Origin: Calycina herbarum
Lineage: Eukaryota; Ascomycota; Leotiomycetes; Helotiales; Pezizellaceae
Assembly: GCA_001414485.1 (NCBI GenBank)
Contig: LLEY01000057.1
Coordinates: 1 to 64,000, forward strand
Length of the DNA: 64,000 nt
Direction: 5' to 3'
The notes beneath the pieces are model-generated. The model was given only the letters and a program-made list of their open reading frames with translations, searched no databases and was not told the origin of the DNA. The position numbers and the translations under genes were made by a program. Positions 11,102-22,229 of the stretch are shown here, piece by piece. Within the stretch, counting starts at the first letter, position 1, and each line of letters opens with the position of its first letter.

Positions 11102-12720
11102 TTAGGCCTTGGGTACATTTGGTACATCGGCCGCGGTAGCAGCTGCAGCCGCAGTATGAGGATCAACCTTCTTGTCCTTTCCCTTCTTCTTTCCGTGTTC
11201 TTTCTTGGCTGCGGCTTCGGCGACGAGTTGTTCGAAAGCCATGTAGTCACCTTCTTCTTCTGCGTTACGTTGGGCCTATTGATGTGTTAGTGATATGTTT
11301 TAGCAGGCGGAATAGAAGTGGAACTATACCTTTGCATAGACTTCTCCGGAGATAACAAGTGCTTGTGCTCGTTCTAGTCTCTTTGCCATTGGTACCCTCT
11401 TGTCGTTCAAAAGTTCATCACAGACATCTCGCAGAACACTTTGAATCTCCAACTTGCTACCTCTCCATGCAGCTGTGAGAATCTTGCCAGTAACACGACG
11501 CTCATACTCGACTTTCTTCTCGTCGGTCCAGTCCTCGCCTCCCTTCTCCTCGGCCTTGGCCATTTCCTCCATCGTCATCTGAGCATCGATGGCGCTAGAG
11601 ATGGTGTTCCAAGTTTCCTTAGCTAATGTTCCCTTATCCTTCAATCTCGAGAAGAAACCAGTAATTCCTAAAAACTTCTGCGATTTTAGAAGAGCGGTAG
11701 ACTTTTGTAAATAAACCTGTCCAATGGCATGAAGAATATCCAAACCAAAAGACTCCATCTTCAAATTCTCGACTTCCAGGCGGGTCTTTTCTTGGAAGGC
11801 TTTCGTGACATCAGCACCTTTGTCAGTCTCGGTCCAGATACTAATTCGATCAACTAGTTTCTTTGCAAGTGTGTCAACTCTTTCCTTTCGAATTCGAGCT
11901 CGCTCTTTTTCGTATGCTGCCAATTCATCACGTTGTGCTTTTGACAAACCGCCCTTCTTCTTGTCTTTTCTTCTTAACTCTTGTTCCTCTTCTGTCAACC
12001 CGGCAAGTTCTGCCGCAGCGTCCTCCTCTGATTTGTCCATAATCGCATGTCGAATAGGAACTGCGCCTCTCCTTGGTGTAGATGTTCCAGAAGCAGATGG
12101 GCTTGGACCAGTACCAACACCAGCAGCAGCAGTCTTCTCTGAAGGGAAAGATGGCGTTACCAAATGCTCCTTATCCTTGGTATCCGAGACTGAAGGTGGT
12201 GGAGGTACCGTTGACCCCTCACCAGCAAGACCGGCCTTCTTCTCCTCCTCTGCCAAAGACTCTTGTTTCGCAGCCGCCTCACCAGGGAACTCCTCTTCTG
12301 CCTCCTGCTCCTGCATTGTAATATCCATCGTCTTGGTAAGATCCTTCATCAGAGAGATCTCACCGATCAAATCCACGAATGCCTCACCGCCGAAAATGGT
12401 TCCGAAGAACTCTGCGGGATCCGCGAACCCCTCGGACGGTTGAGCATGATCCTTTCCATATTTATCGTACTGCTTTCGTAGATCGGGATCGCTGAGGACT
12501 TGGTAGGCTTCGCCGATGGCTTGGAACTTCTCGTGAGCAGTATCGTCGCCAGGATTTTTATCTGGAGGAATCGGTCAGCGGGATAACACATGCGGTGGGG
12601 TTGCCTAGATGTACCTGGATGAGTTACAATTGCCAACTTTCGGTATGCCTTCTTGATTTCCAACTCTGTGGCATCTGGCTTGACCCCGAGGGCATCGTAG
12701 TATACCGTATCGGCAACCAT
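11102..12720 (-). CDS. J-domain co-chaperone with DnaJ-X domain (CAJ1/DJP1-like)
   Basis: Exons 12720-12615, 12561-11330 and 11275-11102 give 503 residues. The N-terminal J domain starts at [13 protein letters not shown]. The first intron falls inside the HPD tripeptide, and joining CCAG with AT restores HPDKNPGDD. After the J domain comes an Ala/Glu/Pro-rich linker and then a helical X domain (about residues 230-440, with [14 protein letters not shown]), as in the yeast Caj1/Djp1 group. The C-terminus is Lys- then Ala-rich. J proteins stimulate Hsp70 ATPase; this class acts in the cytosol, at membranes or in organelle import. Which yeast member it corresponds to cannot be decided without a tree. 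Confidence 0.9.
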
Positions 12721-13270
12721 GGCGTTCTTGTTGTGCCGGTCTCTCGAGCGGATGTCTTGGTTTTCTGCAGAGATGGAGGGGTCGTTTTTGAGGAGGATCG
12801 AATAATCGGAAAAGTCGGCACAGCAAAGAGGGACGCCTTGCTTTCGAAATGTCTAGAGCGAGTCTTTCTGTATGGTCGGAAAGGGTAATCTGTAAGGCTG
12901 AACTTTTTTGGGAAATACGGGGAGCCAAAAGATCTGCGGAATGACGAAGTGTGAGGCGAGGCTAAATTTTATACACAATGCACAGGATCTTGATAGACAG
13001 GGGTCTTGCTGGGAATTGATTTTTTTGTCGTGATTAATTGGCCAAAACAAAATTATGCTCATAAAAATAATATTGCCTAGTCAAAATTATCAGTCACGCC
13101 GTGTCACAAACTCAACATAACAGTCATTGCCACCAAAGCATAAGCAAAGCGAATCATCGTAAAATCGTCAATTTCATTTTGCTCTCAATCTGACCCAACT
13201 TTCTTGAAAAACATGGGGAATTTATGTGCTAGCAAACAATGCTTTTGAAGACCAAAAAATGTGGGCAACT
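12721..13270. other. Intergenic region
   Basis: Contains the presumed promoter of the J-domain gene (minus strand, upstream of 12720) and the 3' end of the next minus-strand gene. AT-rich from 13015 to 13200. No gene supported; open frames here are extensions of the antisense strand. Confidence 0.5.
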
Positions 13271-14273
13271 CTATTTAACACCAGCAGCGGCCATTCTCTG
13301 GAAGCAGCCCTTGTAGGCCTCGTGGATCTCTGGGACGGTGTATCCGTACTCAGCAAGCTTCTTCTCAAGCTTGGTGGTATCCAACTTGCAGTTGGATCGT
13401 CCAGCAACAATAACCTTGGATTGCTCCTCCAAGGTGAAGTTCTTCCAGGTGAACTCAGGGCGGACAAACTCCTTGAAGAGAGCAAGGACCTCGTTGTGGG
13501 AGATGGCACCTGGGTTGGTGAAGTTGTAGATTCCGGTATCCTTGTGCTCAGCAAGGAGGATGGAAGCTGGGAGGAGATCGGTAAGGATGGTGTTGGAGTT
13601 TGGAATGTCGACAACACGGTCGTACTTGGCGATCTTGGTGACGAAGTTACGGGAGTGGAGGTCGTCGCTGACTGGCATACGAAGTCTGAGGATGAGGCAG
13701 TTGGAGTAGTTCTTCATGATCTGGGGAATTGTTAGCTATTGTTTCTTGGGAAGGTAGTTGGAAATTTCACCTCCTCAACGTGTGCCTTGGTCTCTGAGTA
13801 GAAAGAGCCAGCAAAGTTGGCCTTGTCGGTCTCGAGGAAACCTGGGCCACCGATTGGGTGCTCATCGTTGTAAGCGTAAATGCAACCAGTTGCAAAGACA
13901 GTGATGTGAATTCCCTTCTCGAAAGCGATATCGGTCAAGTTCAAGGTACCGATAACGTTGTTTCTGATTGTGTCCTCTCGGTGGTCCTCGCACCAATCGA
14001 CATTTGGTCGTCCAGTTGACCCCGCAGCGTTGAGGATGTGGGTTGGCTTGACTCTCTCGATCTCAGCAGTGACTGCCTCTCTGTTTTGCATACGGATGGT
14101 GGTGGTGTGAACCTCCTTTCCTGTTGAGTAGAAATATTGGCTTCATGTTTGGGTAATGGTGCAAGGCTTCATGGGAGGATTGTAGTTTGCTTACCCTGCT
14201 TCTCGAGGAGAGTCTTCAAGTGACCAGCGACCCATCCCTCACCACCCCAGATCAAGAAAACTGGCTTAGACAT
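13271..14273 (-). CDS. UDP-4-keto-6-deoxyglucose 3,5-epimerase/4-reductase (UDP-rhamnose synthesis)
   Basis: Exons 14273-14195, 14120-13771 and 13720-13271 give 292 residues. The protein is a short-chain dehydrogenase/RmlD-like enzyme. A glycine-rich NAD(P)-binding turn lies at the N-terminus (WGGEGWVAGHL), a GSTGRPNVDWCEDH segment follows, and the YxxxK catalytic pair is seen as YSETK. The pattern matches fungal enzymes paired with a 4,6-dehydratase to make UDP-rhamnose (the UER/bcer type of Magnaporthe and Botrytis). They convert UDP-4-keto-6-deoxyglucose to UDP-L-rhamnose in the cytosol for wall or matrix glycans. No dehydratase gene is present in this window. A plain dTDP-4-dehydrorhamnose reductase annotation would be the alternative. 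Confidence 0.8.
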
Positions 14274-15796
14274 GTTGATTGAGAGTTTGTTTTGCAGTTT
14301 GTGTGGTGGTGTTTAGAAGAGGGGTTGTTGTGTAGGAGGGGAAAGAACAGCGAGGGAGGGAGGATTTATGGAGAAGTCGCGGTGAGAGGATCCTTCCAGG
14401 TGTATGGTGGGGGAAGTTGACCGGGATTTGTAACCTACCAGAGCGAGAACTTGTCAGGGGCAAAGAGGGGTCTGCCACAAGCGCCAATAAGGGGATGCCG
14501 TCCGATAAACGCCACAACATCGGCGCAAAAGATGGTAAGATTTGGATGGAGCGAGGCTGGGAAAATAACTTCAAGACAGCATTCGATAGTTTGTGTTGAT
14601 CTAATCTTGTTGACTAATCAGGTAGATTCGTTTACTTAAGGGGGGGGGAGATTAAGAGAGCAACTTGCTTATACAATACCTAGCCACAGTTCATCTACGA
14701 AATATCGAAGTCTTCCACTCATTGTAGGAACTAACCTTGCGCTCTTCTACCGGTATTGATACAACAGAGGTAGTGGAAGGGCGTACCTGGAATTGACAAA
14801 ACTTACTCTTGAGGAACAATATGACTTTTTAACCTTTCTTTAGTAGGGTGCACCCATTGATAGAATCCGGACTCGCCTGATGTTGGTGTAACAAGTTGTT
14901 CCAAAACGCCGTTCGTTCTAATAATAATTGTAAGAACGAGATTACACTTATGCCACCTTGACATCATCACCATAGGAATCCTAAACTTTGTTCTCTGTTA
15001 CACTACACTCGAGTAACTCTGGAAAATCTCCAGTGACTTTCAGTTGCACCACAGACACTCTTACCAAATTCGGGAAAAGCCTAGCTAGGCCTTTTGATCT
15101 CTGATTTTGAAGCTATTCAGATCGACATGACCCAATTTGACACGATGAGCCGAAAACGATGGGCTAGCTCGCGTCTCGTATCTATTTTGAAAGGAGTCAG
15201 CATTGCCTAAACCCAATCACAACCCCCCAATCGTCGCCCCGCCACAGCTGATTTCAGCGACTTCAGGGGGTTCCGTGAAAAATTTAGTATTGCTTGGCTT
15301 CTGTGGCACAGCTCTCATTGCGACAAATGCAACATAAAGGCTCAGTTGGGGCTGGCTGCAATCCGCATTCACGCCATCTCACTCATCCATCCCCAAAGAT
15401 CTGTTCTTCGTTCCCGCGTCTCCCGTCTCGTATTTCTTGATCATTCTTTTTTCCATTCTTGCTCCCGATTCTTCTTTTCTCTTCCTTGCGCATTTCCGCT
15501 AATACCGCAAAACACATTCCTTACAGCAAATACGTATCTCCCGTCATACGTATTAGACCCACGCATCTGAAATCAAAGCTTCACCCCAGCTCAGCCGCAT
15601 CTTCCGAACACGTCTTCCATTCTGTAATCCTACCAACATCCGGGGATCAAGACTTGTCAAGAACGAAAAACAGAAGGGAATCGATATTGGATTCGCGTTA
15701 TCGACTTTGCGACAAGATTCAAGGATAACTTGGATGGTCTTCATCTGATATCTGGAACCAGCAATTCAACGAAGCGCGAGCCCCTGAAAACATCAC
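14274..15796. other. Divergent promoter region
   Basis: About 1.5 kb between the minus-strand epimerase/reductase and the plus-strand transporter. A G9-type run occurs at 14641. The region from 15400 to 15560 is strongly pyrimidine-rich, as in long 5' leaders of fungal genes. Small open frames in 15346-15728 are judged to be part of this leader. No separate gene is supported. Confidence 0.5.
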
Positions 15797-17035
15797 ATGA
15801 TGACGGCCAAAACCGAGAACGACATCCCTTTGATGGAGCGAGATGTAGAGGCTCAAACCGAGGATAAACTCCTCGACGAGCCGGAACCAGTCCCAGCGAT
15901 CGTCCCCTCGAAACCATCTTCAGATGCGAAGAAGAAATTCTTGCTATGGACCGGGATCAACATGGCGGCCACCATTGGCATTGTCTTCACCAACAAGGCC
16001 ATCTTTACCGATCCAAACTTCAAATTGATGCAGACGTCCTTTGCCAGTTTCCATTTCGTGTGTACTGGATTGACACTTTTTATTGTCTCCAGACCATTCT
16101 TTGGCGCATTCGTGCCAAAAAGAGCTGGGATCGTGGAAATGTTGCCAGTAAGTAAATCACATGACCTCTCCTCTCTGGAATATCAAAACTTGATATTCCA
16201 AAGATCCAAGTCAAGATCCATATTTTAAGCTTAATACTAACTCAACCCCACAGCTCGCCTTCTCCATGTGTCTCAACGTAGTCCTCCCCAACTTATCCCT
16301 GGCCTTCTCAACCGTAACAGTCTACCAACTTTGCCGCGTCCTCCTCACCCCCATGACCGCAATAATAAATTACGTCTTCTACAAAGCCACCATCCCCCGC
16401 AATGCCGCTCTGGCTTTAATCCCCGTCTGTCTCGGTGTGGGAATAACCTCCTACTACGACACCAAACCCGTGGCCCCCTCTTCCGACCCCTCAAAAACCG
16501 TAGCAACAACCTCAATAATCGGTGTAATCTTCGCCTTGTCCGGAGTCCTCGCTTCCTCCGCCTACACTGTCCTCATCGGGGCCTACCATAAGAAACTCAA
16601 CATGTCTTCCTCCCAATTACTCTTCAACCAAGCGCCCATCTCCTCAATCATGCTTTTATTCGCCGTTCCATTCGCGGATCACATCCCAGTCCTAAGTAAC
16701 GTCCCACGATACCGATGGGCCATGATTCTCATGTCCGGAGGCTTCGCGGCAATGATTAATATCTCTCAATTTTACATCGTTGCGGGCAGTGGACCGGTGA
16801 GTAGTACGGTTGTGGGACACTTGAAGACGGTTAGTATTGTGGGAATTGGGTGGGCGTTGAGTGGACGGGGCGTTACTGATTGGAGTGCTATTGGAATTTT
16901 GATGACGGTTGGGGGGATTGTTTTGTGAGTTCCTCTTCCTTTCCTTTTTCATTCCGAGAAGGTCGATTTTTTCTGGATTCTTGGAACTAATGATGAACCA
17001 GGTATTCGAATATAATGCTCAACAAGCCACGTTAA
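15797..17035 (+). CDS. DMT-superfamily nucleotide-sugar/triose-phosphate-type transporter, copy 1
   Basis: Exons 15797-16147, 16254-16924 and 17002-17035 give 351 residues. The first intron ends in CCCCACAG; the second starts GTGAGT, has an ACTAATG branch site and ends ACCAG. The last exon adds only LYSNIMLNKPR. About 50 hydrophilic N-terminal residues precede roughly ten hydrophobic segments. Markers of the TPT/NST branch of the drug/metabolite transporter superfamily are VFTNKAIF in the first segment, LLFNQAPIS and SSTVVGHLKT. Such proteins exchange sugar phosphates or nucleotide sugars across Golgi/ER membranes. The substrate cannot be read from sequence. A paralogue faces it at 18590-19837. 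Confidence 0.88.
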
Positions 17036-17493
17036 AATCGTGGCTGTTACGTGGGATGAGAGAGAAGGGAATATGGAAAAGAAAAAACAGGGGGATTTTC
17101 AAAAAGATGTGAAATGGGATTCATTTGAATAGGGACGATGTTTTGTATGGTTTGACGGGTCAGAGGTTTGGGTAGGGAGGGTGGTGTTTTGTGTGTAAAG
17201 AAAGGGGGGGGGCTCTGTTTTTGCTACTCGTTCGTTGCAGCTATACCCAAGTAACAGGTGGAAAGCGAAAAAGACCGAGACTTTTTTTATAGCGGAGTTT
17301 TCTGGGATCTTCTTTCGTGTACTAAAAATTTTGCAATTAGAAGAGTTGTTCTTTGGTTGTTTATTTACTTTTAATTCCCAGCTTTATGGATTAATTAATG
17401 TAAGGGACGAGTGAGCATCGCTCTCCGGACCATTATTCTGGAAGTTCTAGAACAAGTACCTTGATCGCTTTGGGAGACTCGGGATAACGAGGA
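17036..17493. other. 3' flank of transporter copy 1
   Basis: Probable 3' untranslated region and spacer. T- and G-rich, with a G9 run at 17203-17211. No gene seen. Confidence 0.5.
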
Positions 17494-17636
17494 GATCTAG
17501 ACAGCGTATTCACAAATTACTCAATTACTCCAAGTAACTCTAAGTAAATAAGAGTAATTACTCTAGAGTAAGAGTAACTACCTGTTACTCTACTCTACTC
17601 TACTCTACTCTACTCATTTAACACGCTGGATTTAGA
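17494..17636 (+). mobile_element. hAT-like miniature element (copy A) with 8-bp target duplication
   Basis: Element body 17502-17628, 127 bp. The ends are inverted: left CAGCGTATTCACAAA, right reading inward from the other strand CAGCGTGTTAAATGAG, sharing CAGCGT then TT. CAGNG is the terminal signature of hAT transposons. The flanks are GATCTAGA (17494-17501) and GATTTAGA (17629-17636), 7 of 8 identical with a C/T difference; 8 bp is the hAT duplication length. The interior has no coding capacity and consists mostly of TACTC/CTACT repeats. A second copy with the same ends in inverted orientation lies at 46750-46923. Confidence 0.8.
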
Positions 17637-17689
17637 AGAATATTACTTTACCAATCTGCGGCTCTTATCTATCGTGAACTTACTTGCGG

Positions 17690-18430
17690 CTTTCTTGTAG
17701 CTTACTCCGTCCTAGCAATTGTTTTATCAGTAGGTGACCTACCGATAGTCTACTCGAGTACTCGACCTTCTTGTTTAAATTACGGGCTGAGCAGAATAAA
17801 AAAATAAAAAAGGTGGGTTTTAAGATGAATTGTTTAGCTCACTGATCGTTACCTAACTTATACGTACTGAGTAGGACTCGCGAAGTTTCCTGCGATAATG
17901 GGGGTTGATCATCCCGGAGCATTGATATTCCAACTCTCTTCTCCAACAGTTTTTATCAAGTAAGCCACCGATAAGCTAGTAGGCTTGGGAAGTTCCCCAA
18001 CACGTGTCATCTACCCCTCTTCTTGGATTGACGTGTATGTTTTGGCCCCCAATGTTTGTTAGTTTACTCGATATTTATGTAGCTTACTCGCTACTTTATA
18101 GCTTACTTCGTAGTTGGTAGCTTACTCGTAATTGTATAGCTTACTCTCGACTTGTTTTCAGCCCCCTGATTTGTTACTGGCTTACTCGTAGCTTACCCGT
18201 AGCTTACCCGTCGCTTACCCGTAGCTTACTCGTAGGTTACTCGTGGGTTACTCGTGGGTTACTTGTAGCTTACTCGTGACTCTATTTTCGCCCCCCGATC
18301 TTTGATTGCCTCACTCGATATTTGATGGCTTACTCGACAACCTATGGCTTACCGTGACTTTGCTAGCGACCGGTCAAGACATAGCCTTACCTGCCATTGT
18401 GTAGCTTACTCGGGACTTTCCTTTTAACTC
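17690..18430. repeat. Nested minisatellite based on GTAGCTTACTCG
   Basis: The 12-bp unit GTAGCTTACTCG and close variants (CTTACCCG, GTTACTCG) recur many times, most densely at 18181-18278 where about eight units run in tandem. The units are set in a larger period. A C-rich spacer following a T-run (TTTTsGCCCCCxAT-like) recurs near 18042, 18157, 18287 and 18423, so a higher-order unit of about 115-135 bp is present. Isolated units start near 17697. The same motif on the opposite strand, CGAGTAAGCTAC, reappears at 30085-30145. No open frame crosses the array. Confidence 0.8.
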
Positions 18431-18589
18431 CCCAATGTCACGTTTGAAGTGACCATTGCTCAGTTATTTTACACCATAGGCAAGAAGAATCAGAGAAATG
18501 AGGCTGGACGTGTCCTGAGGTCGACAGTTCATAAATCTGATCATGATCTTGATAAATATTCATTTTTTTCATCATCTACTTTTGCTATT

Positions 18590-19837
18590 CTACTTGGAAG
18601 ACAATTGAGAATAAACCGTCGCACCACCAAGTGCTAAAACGATACCCAAAAGATCCGAGGCTGTCAAAATTCGACCTTCACTAATCCAGCCGTATGTGAG
18701 GATGATGATGGTTTTGACACTGTCAAAGTATTAGTTTACGCCCAAGGAAGTTTGGATGGGAGAGGAGGGGGGAAAGGAGAACAACACTAACTTCGACGCA
18801 ACATTAAATGTAAGAGCACTCATCCTTCCGATGATGAGAAATTGTGATAAGTTCTGAAATGTGGGGTTAATGATAATGCCTCAAATATTGAAGTATTAGG
18901 TAGGGACTTACAAGAGCTGCAGCCGCAAGACCCGATAAAAACAGCGCAACGAGGGTATCTCTAGAAATATGTGATACATCTGGAATCGTATCGAAGAACG
19001 GCGCCAGAAAAGCTAAGAGAAGCACGGATATAGGTGCTTGGTTGAGGAGAAGTTGGGGACTGGAGACTGAAAAGTCTTTGATTTTTTTTCCGATCCAGAC
19101 TTGGTAGAATGCTGTGACTGTGAATGCGGCCACTGCTATGGAAGCACCGACTGATGTGGTACCTGCTGCCCCGCTGTTTGTGAGAGCCACCCCTATGCAC
19201 AGGCTCGCTAAGGCTCCCATCGTGAGGAGGGTGATGGATTTTCCGAGGAAGAAATATTGGAGGAGGGCGACGCATGGGGTTGTCATGATTTTGGCAAGTC
19301 TGTAGATGTGTAAGTGTTTGACCTTCGTCTATTCGGGTAAACATACTGGTAGAAGCCAATTGAGTTATAAGCCAAACTAAGATTCCCCAGTATCAAAAAC
19401 CCCGCAAAGAAGCTGCATAGAGGAATCATCTGTAGAAAAGGTAATCGAACGGGGACGAATAGGTTAAACGGCGATCGACTTGCTATCCAGAGAACAATTG
19501 TAGTGCATGTGAAATGCCACATGGCAAAAGAAATTTGCATCTTCTTCAATTGGGGGTCCTGAAAGATCCTGTTGAACATTAGTATTCTTTCCCAATCCAT
19601 TATCCCACACCAAATCTCGCCCCGGAATCGGCCGGCATACCATTTATTGAGAAATACCAGAGTAACGGTACTCGTTATATTCAACCCTATGCAAGCCCCG
19701 TCAATTACTTGTGTCCGAAGCCCCTTTTTCCCTCCATTTCCACTGTCCATGGCTTTGTCCTCGTCTTTTACACCGTCTTTCAACAGTCCTGTTCTACTCA
19801 TTTCGATATCTGCCTCGGCAGAGTCATGATTGACCAT
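18590..19837 (-). CDS. DMT-superfamily nucleotide-sugar/triose-phosphate-type transporter, copy 2
   Basis: Five exons: 19837-19641, 19568-19347, 19299-18912, 18853-18792 and 18719-18590; 332 residues. All junctions keep phase, and branch sites such as ATACTAATG and AAACTAATA are visible. The protein shares family marks with copy 1: VFLNKWIFQDPQLKKMQISFA near the first membrane segment, a LLLNQAPIS block and a VKTIIILTYGW end block. Copy 2 has more introns and modest identity, so the two are old paralogues rather than a recent duplication. It probably acts in a Golgi/ER membrane. The convergent layout with copy 1 encloses the repeat-rich 1.5 kb. Confidence 0.87.
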
Positions 19838-20629
19838 GACAAAGTGGTTGTGAAGTGGATTCGGAATTTCTCTGAGTGGGAGGGGTCGAGGCTGGTGAAG
19901 GAAGGGAGGAGTGAGAGCCGGGGGTTTCGGAGGGAAGTCGCGCTCTAGAAGCTATCGCATAATTTGTAGTGACTTTGGAGGCAAAGAGTAGATGGTGTAT
20001 AATGCAGCTAGCAGGAGAATGGTCCGTATGCTGTCAAGGGCTGGTTTGGGTGAGAAGAAGCCCTGTGGCCTTGCTGGCGAAGGGATTCTGTAAGAAATGT
20101 GGCAGCGAGGCTGACACTTTGACTCTCGTCACTCCAATCTCACTCCAATCTCACTCCGGTCGTTGATTGGCCCCTCACTTTGGCTGTCTGTGGCTGATTG
20201 GTCGCCTAAGGATTGCTTAGCCGGGCCGGGGAAAAGGGCGTTGAAAGTGCCGTACACCGTACTTCTACCGCAGTGGGAGACATGGGGGATTTTTAATAAG
20301 AAGAGAATACAAGCTCCTCTCCTCCATTTTCCATTCTGTCAGACCTGGTGCTCTATTTGTTGTCGTCAATCACACAATTCTCTTCTAATTCTTGCGCCTC
20401 CAACTATCCCCCTCAGTTCCTTCTGCCTCTCTTGTGTTACCTTGGTCGCCTGGTAGCCTGTTCTTGCCGTTTACCTGACAGGCCTCATTGGTCGCAGCAA
20501 CAAATTAATATACCATACCCGTCTCCTCTCCTTTCGAATCGCACCCAACTCAGCTCAAGCTCCTCAATAACCAACCACTTGTTGCGATACCTTTCTCCTC
20601 TTCCACCATCAACCCTCAAAGCCTTCATC
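19838..20629. other. Divergent promoter region of transporter copy 2 and ERG9
   Basis: Contains the promoter for both genes. A small repeat CTCACTCCAAT occurs at 20128-20157. A long pyrimidine-rich leader (20325-20620) precedes the squalene synthase ATG. I see no convincing sterol-regulatory element by eye. Confidence 0.5.
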
Positions 20630-22229
20630 ATGGGTCTTGTAAAGCAGCTCCTCTACTTCTCCCTTCACCCAAATCAGTTGCGATCCGTCATACAATGGTA
20701 AGGCTTCAATTCCAGCAATGCCCAGCCTTCTATATTAATTTATCAACAGGAAGGTTTGGCATGATCCCGTTCACCAGCGGAACCCCGCAAAAGAGTCTGC
20801 GACACTCAAAGAATGCTTCCATTACCTTAATTTGACCAGTCGAAGCTTCAGTTCCGTCATCCAGGAGCTCAACCCAGAACTACTCGTCCCCGTGGCGCTC
20901 TTTTACCTGATCCTGCGAGGACTCGATACGATCGAAGATGATATGACAATACCCCTAGAGAAGAAGGAGCCTCTGTTAAGAAACTTCCAAGACATCATCG
21001 AGCAACCGGGATGGACGTTCAACGAAAATGGACTAAACGAGAAGGATCGGGAACTGCTTGTCCACTTTGATTGTGTAATCACTGAGTTCATGTTGTTGAA
21101 GAAAGAATACAGAGACATCATCGCCGATATCACGGAGAAGATGGGAAATGGCATGGCCGACTACGCAAACAATGCAGAGTTCAATGAAAACGGAGTCGAC
21201 ACAGTCAAAGATTACGAATTATACTGCCATTATGTCGCGGGTCTTGTTGGGGAAGGATTGACGAAGCTATTCGTAGCTGGAGGTCTTGCAAACCCAGCGC
21301 TCAACAAGCGACCGGAATTATATGAGGCTATGGGTCAATTTTTGCAAAAGACGAATATCATTCGTGATATTAAGGAGGATCTTGATGATGGCCGACGGTT
21401 TTGGCCAAAGGAGATTTGGTCCAAGCATGTCGACAAATTCGAGGAGTTGTTCGAGCCACAGAATCTTGAGAAGGCATTAAATTGCAGTTCCGAGATGGTT
21501 CTCAACTCCCTCCGTCACGGTGAAGAATGCCTCTTCTACATGGCCGGTATCAAAGATCAATCCGTTTTCAACTTTGTTGCAATTCCCCAGTCAATGGCTA
21601 TTGCAACACTCGAGCTCGTATTCATGAACCCAGATGTCTTCAAGAAGAACATCAAAATCACAAAAGGAGACGCCTGCAAACTGATGATGGAATCGTCACA
21701 AAATTTGCGCACAGTTTGCGAGGTTTTCAAGAGATACACGCGACGGATACACGCCAAGAACAGTCCAAAAGATCCAAATTTCCTTCAAATCAGCATTGCA
21801 TGCGGCAAGGTAGGTTTAGCATGGACTGACGGACGAGAATTCCACTAACGATCATCAGATTGAACAATTTATCGAATCAATCTACCCATCACAAGATCCA
21901 AAGGCTCTTCATTTGATTCACAAATCAGCCGATCTCGCCACTGTCGCTGAGAACGAGGCGAACAAAGCTGCTGAGAAGGAAACCTCTACTGACACTTTCT
22001 ATCTTCTGGCTGCGGTTGTTGGCACTCTTTTGCTCATCTCGGGACTTATGGTATGTCCTCTTCTCCCAATTGCCTAACAATTTCTAACATTCTCAAGGTT
22101 GGAGCTGCATATCTCGCAGGAGCTAGATTCGACATTGCCTTGGGCGAACTAGCAAAAGGCAATTTCTTGCCCAAAAACGCCGCTGGAGGTGCTGCGTCTC
22201 AATCCGTCGTTCCTCATGCCGAGTTGTAG
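20630..22229 (+). CDS. ERG9: Squalene synthase
   Basis: Four exons: 20630-20697, 20750-21809, 21859-22050 and 22098-22229; 483 residues. The enzyme condenses two farnesyl diphosphates head-to-head via presqualene diphosphate, using NADPH, to make squalene, the committed step to ergosterol. It sits on the ER membrane facing the cytosol. Visible signatures are the first aspartate-rich site [12 protein letters not shown], the region [13 protein letters not shown], and the second site [21 protein letters not shown]-terminal hydrophobic anchor is seen ([20 protein letters not shown]). Length matches fungal Erg9 proteins with an extended tail. The first exon, [14 protein letters not shown], is the usual family N-terminus. 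Confidence 0.97.

Noticed and set aside
11805..12443. 212-residue plus-strand open frame
   Set aside because: It lies wholly antisense to the J-domain gene, is Ser/Ala-rich from mirrored codons, and has no family resemblance.
13226..13735. 169-residue plus-strand open frame
   Set aside because: Antisense shadow of exon 3 of the epimerase/reductase; composition is Val/Leu/Gly-biased as expected from the complement.
18181..18278. CRISPR-like array of GTAGCTTACTCG units
   Set aside because: Units are contiguous and degenerate with no unique spacers of constant length.
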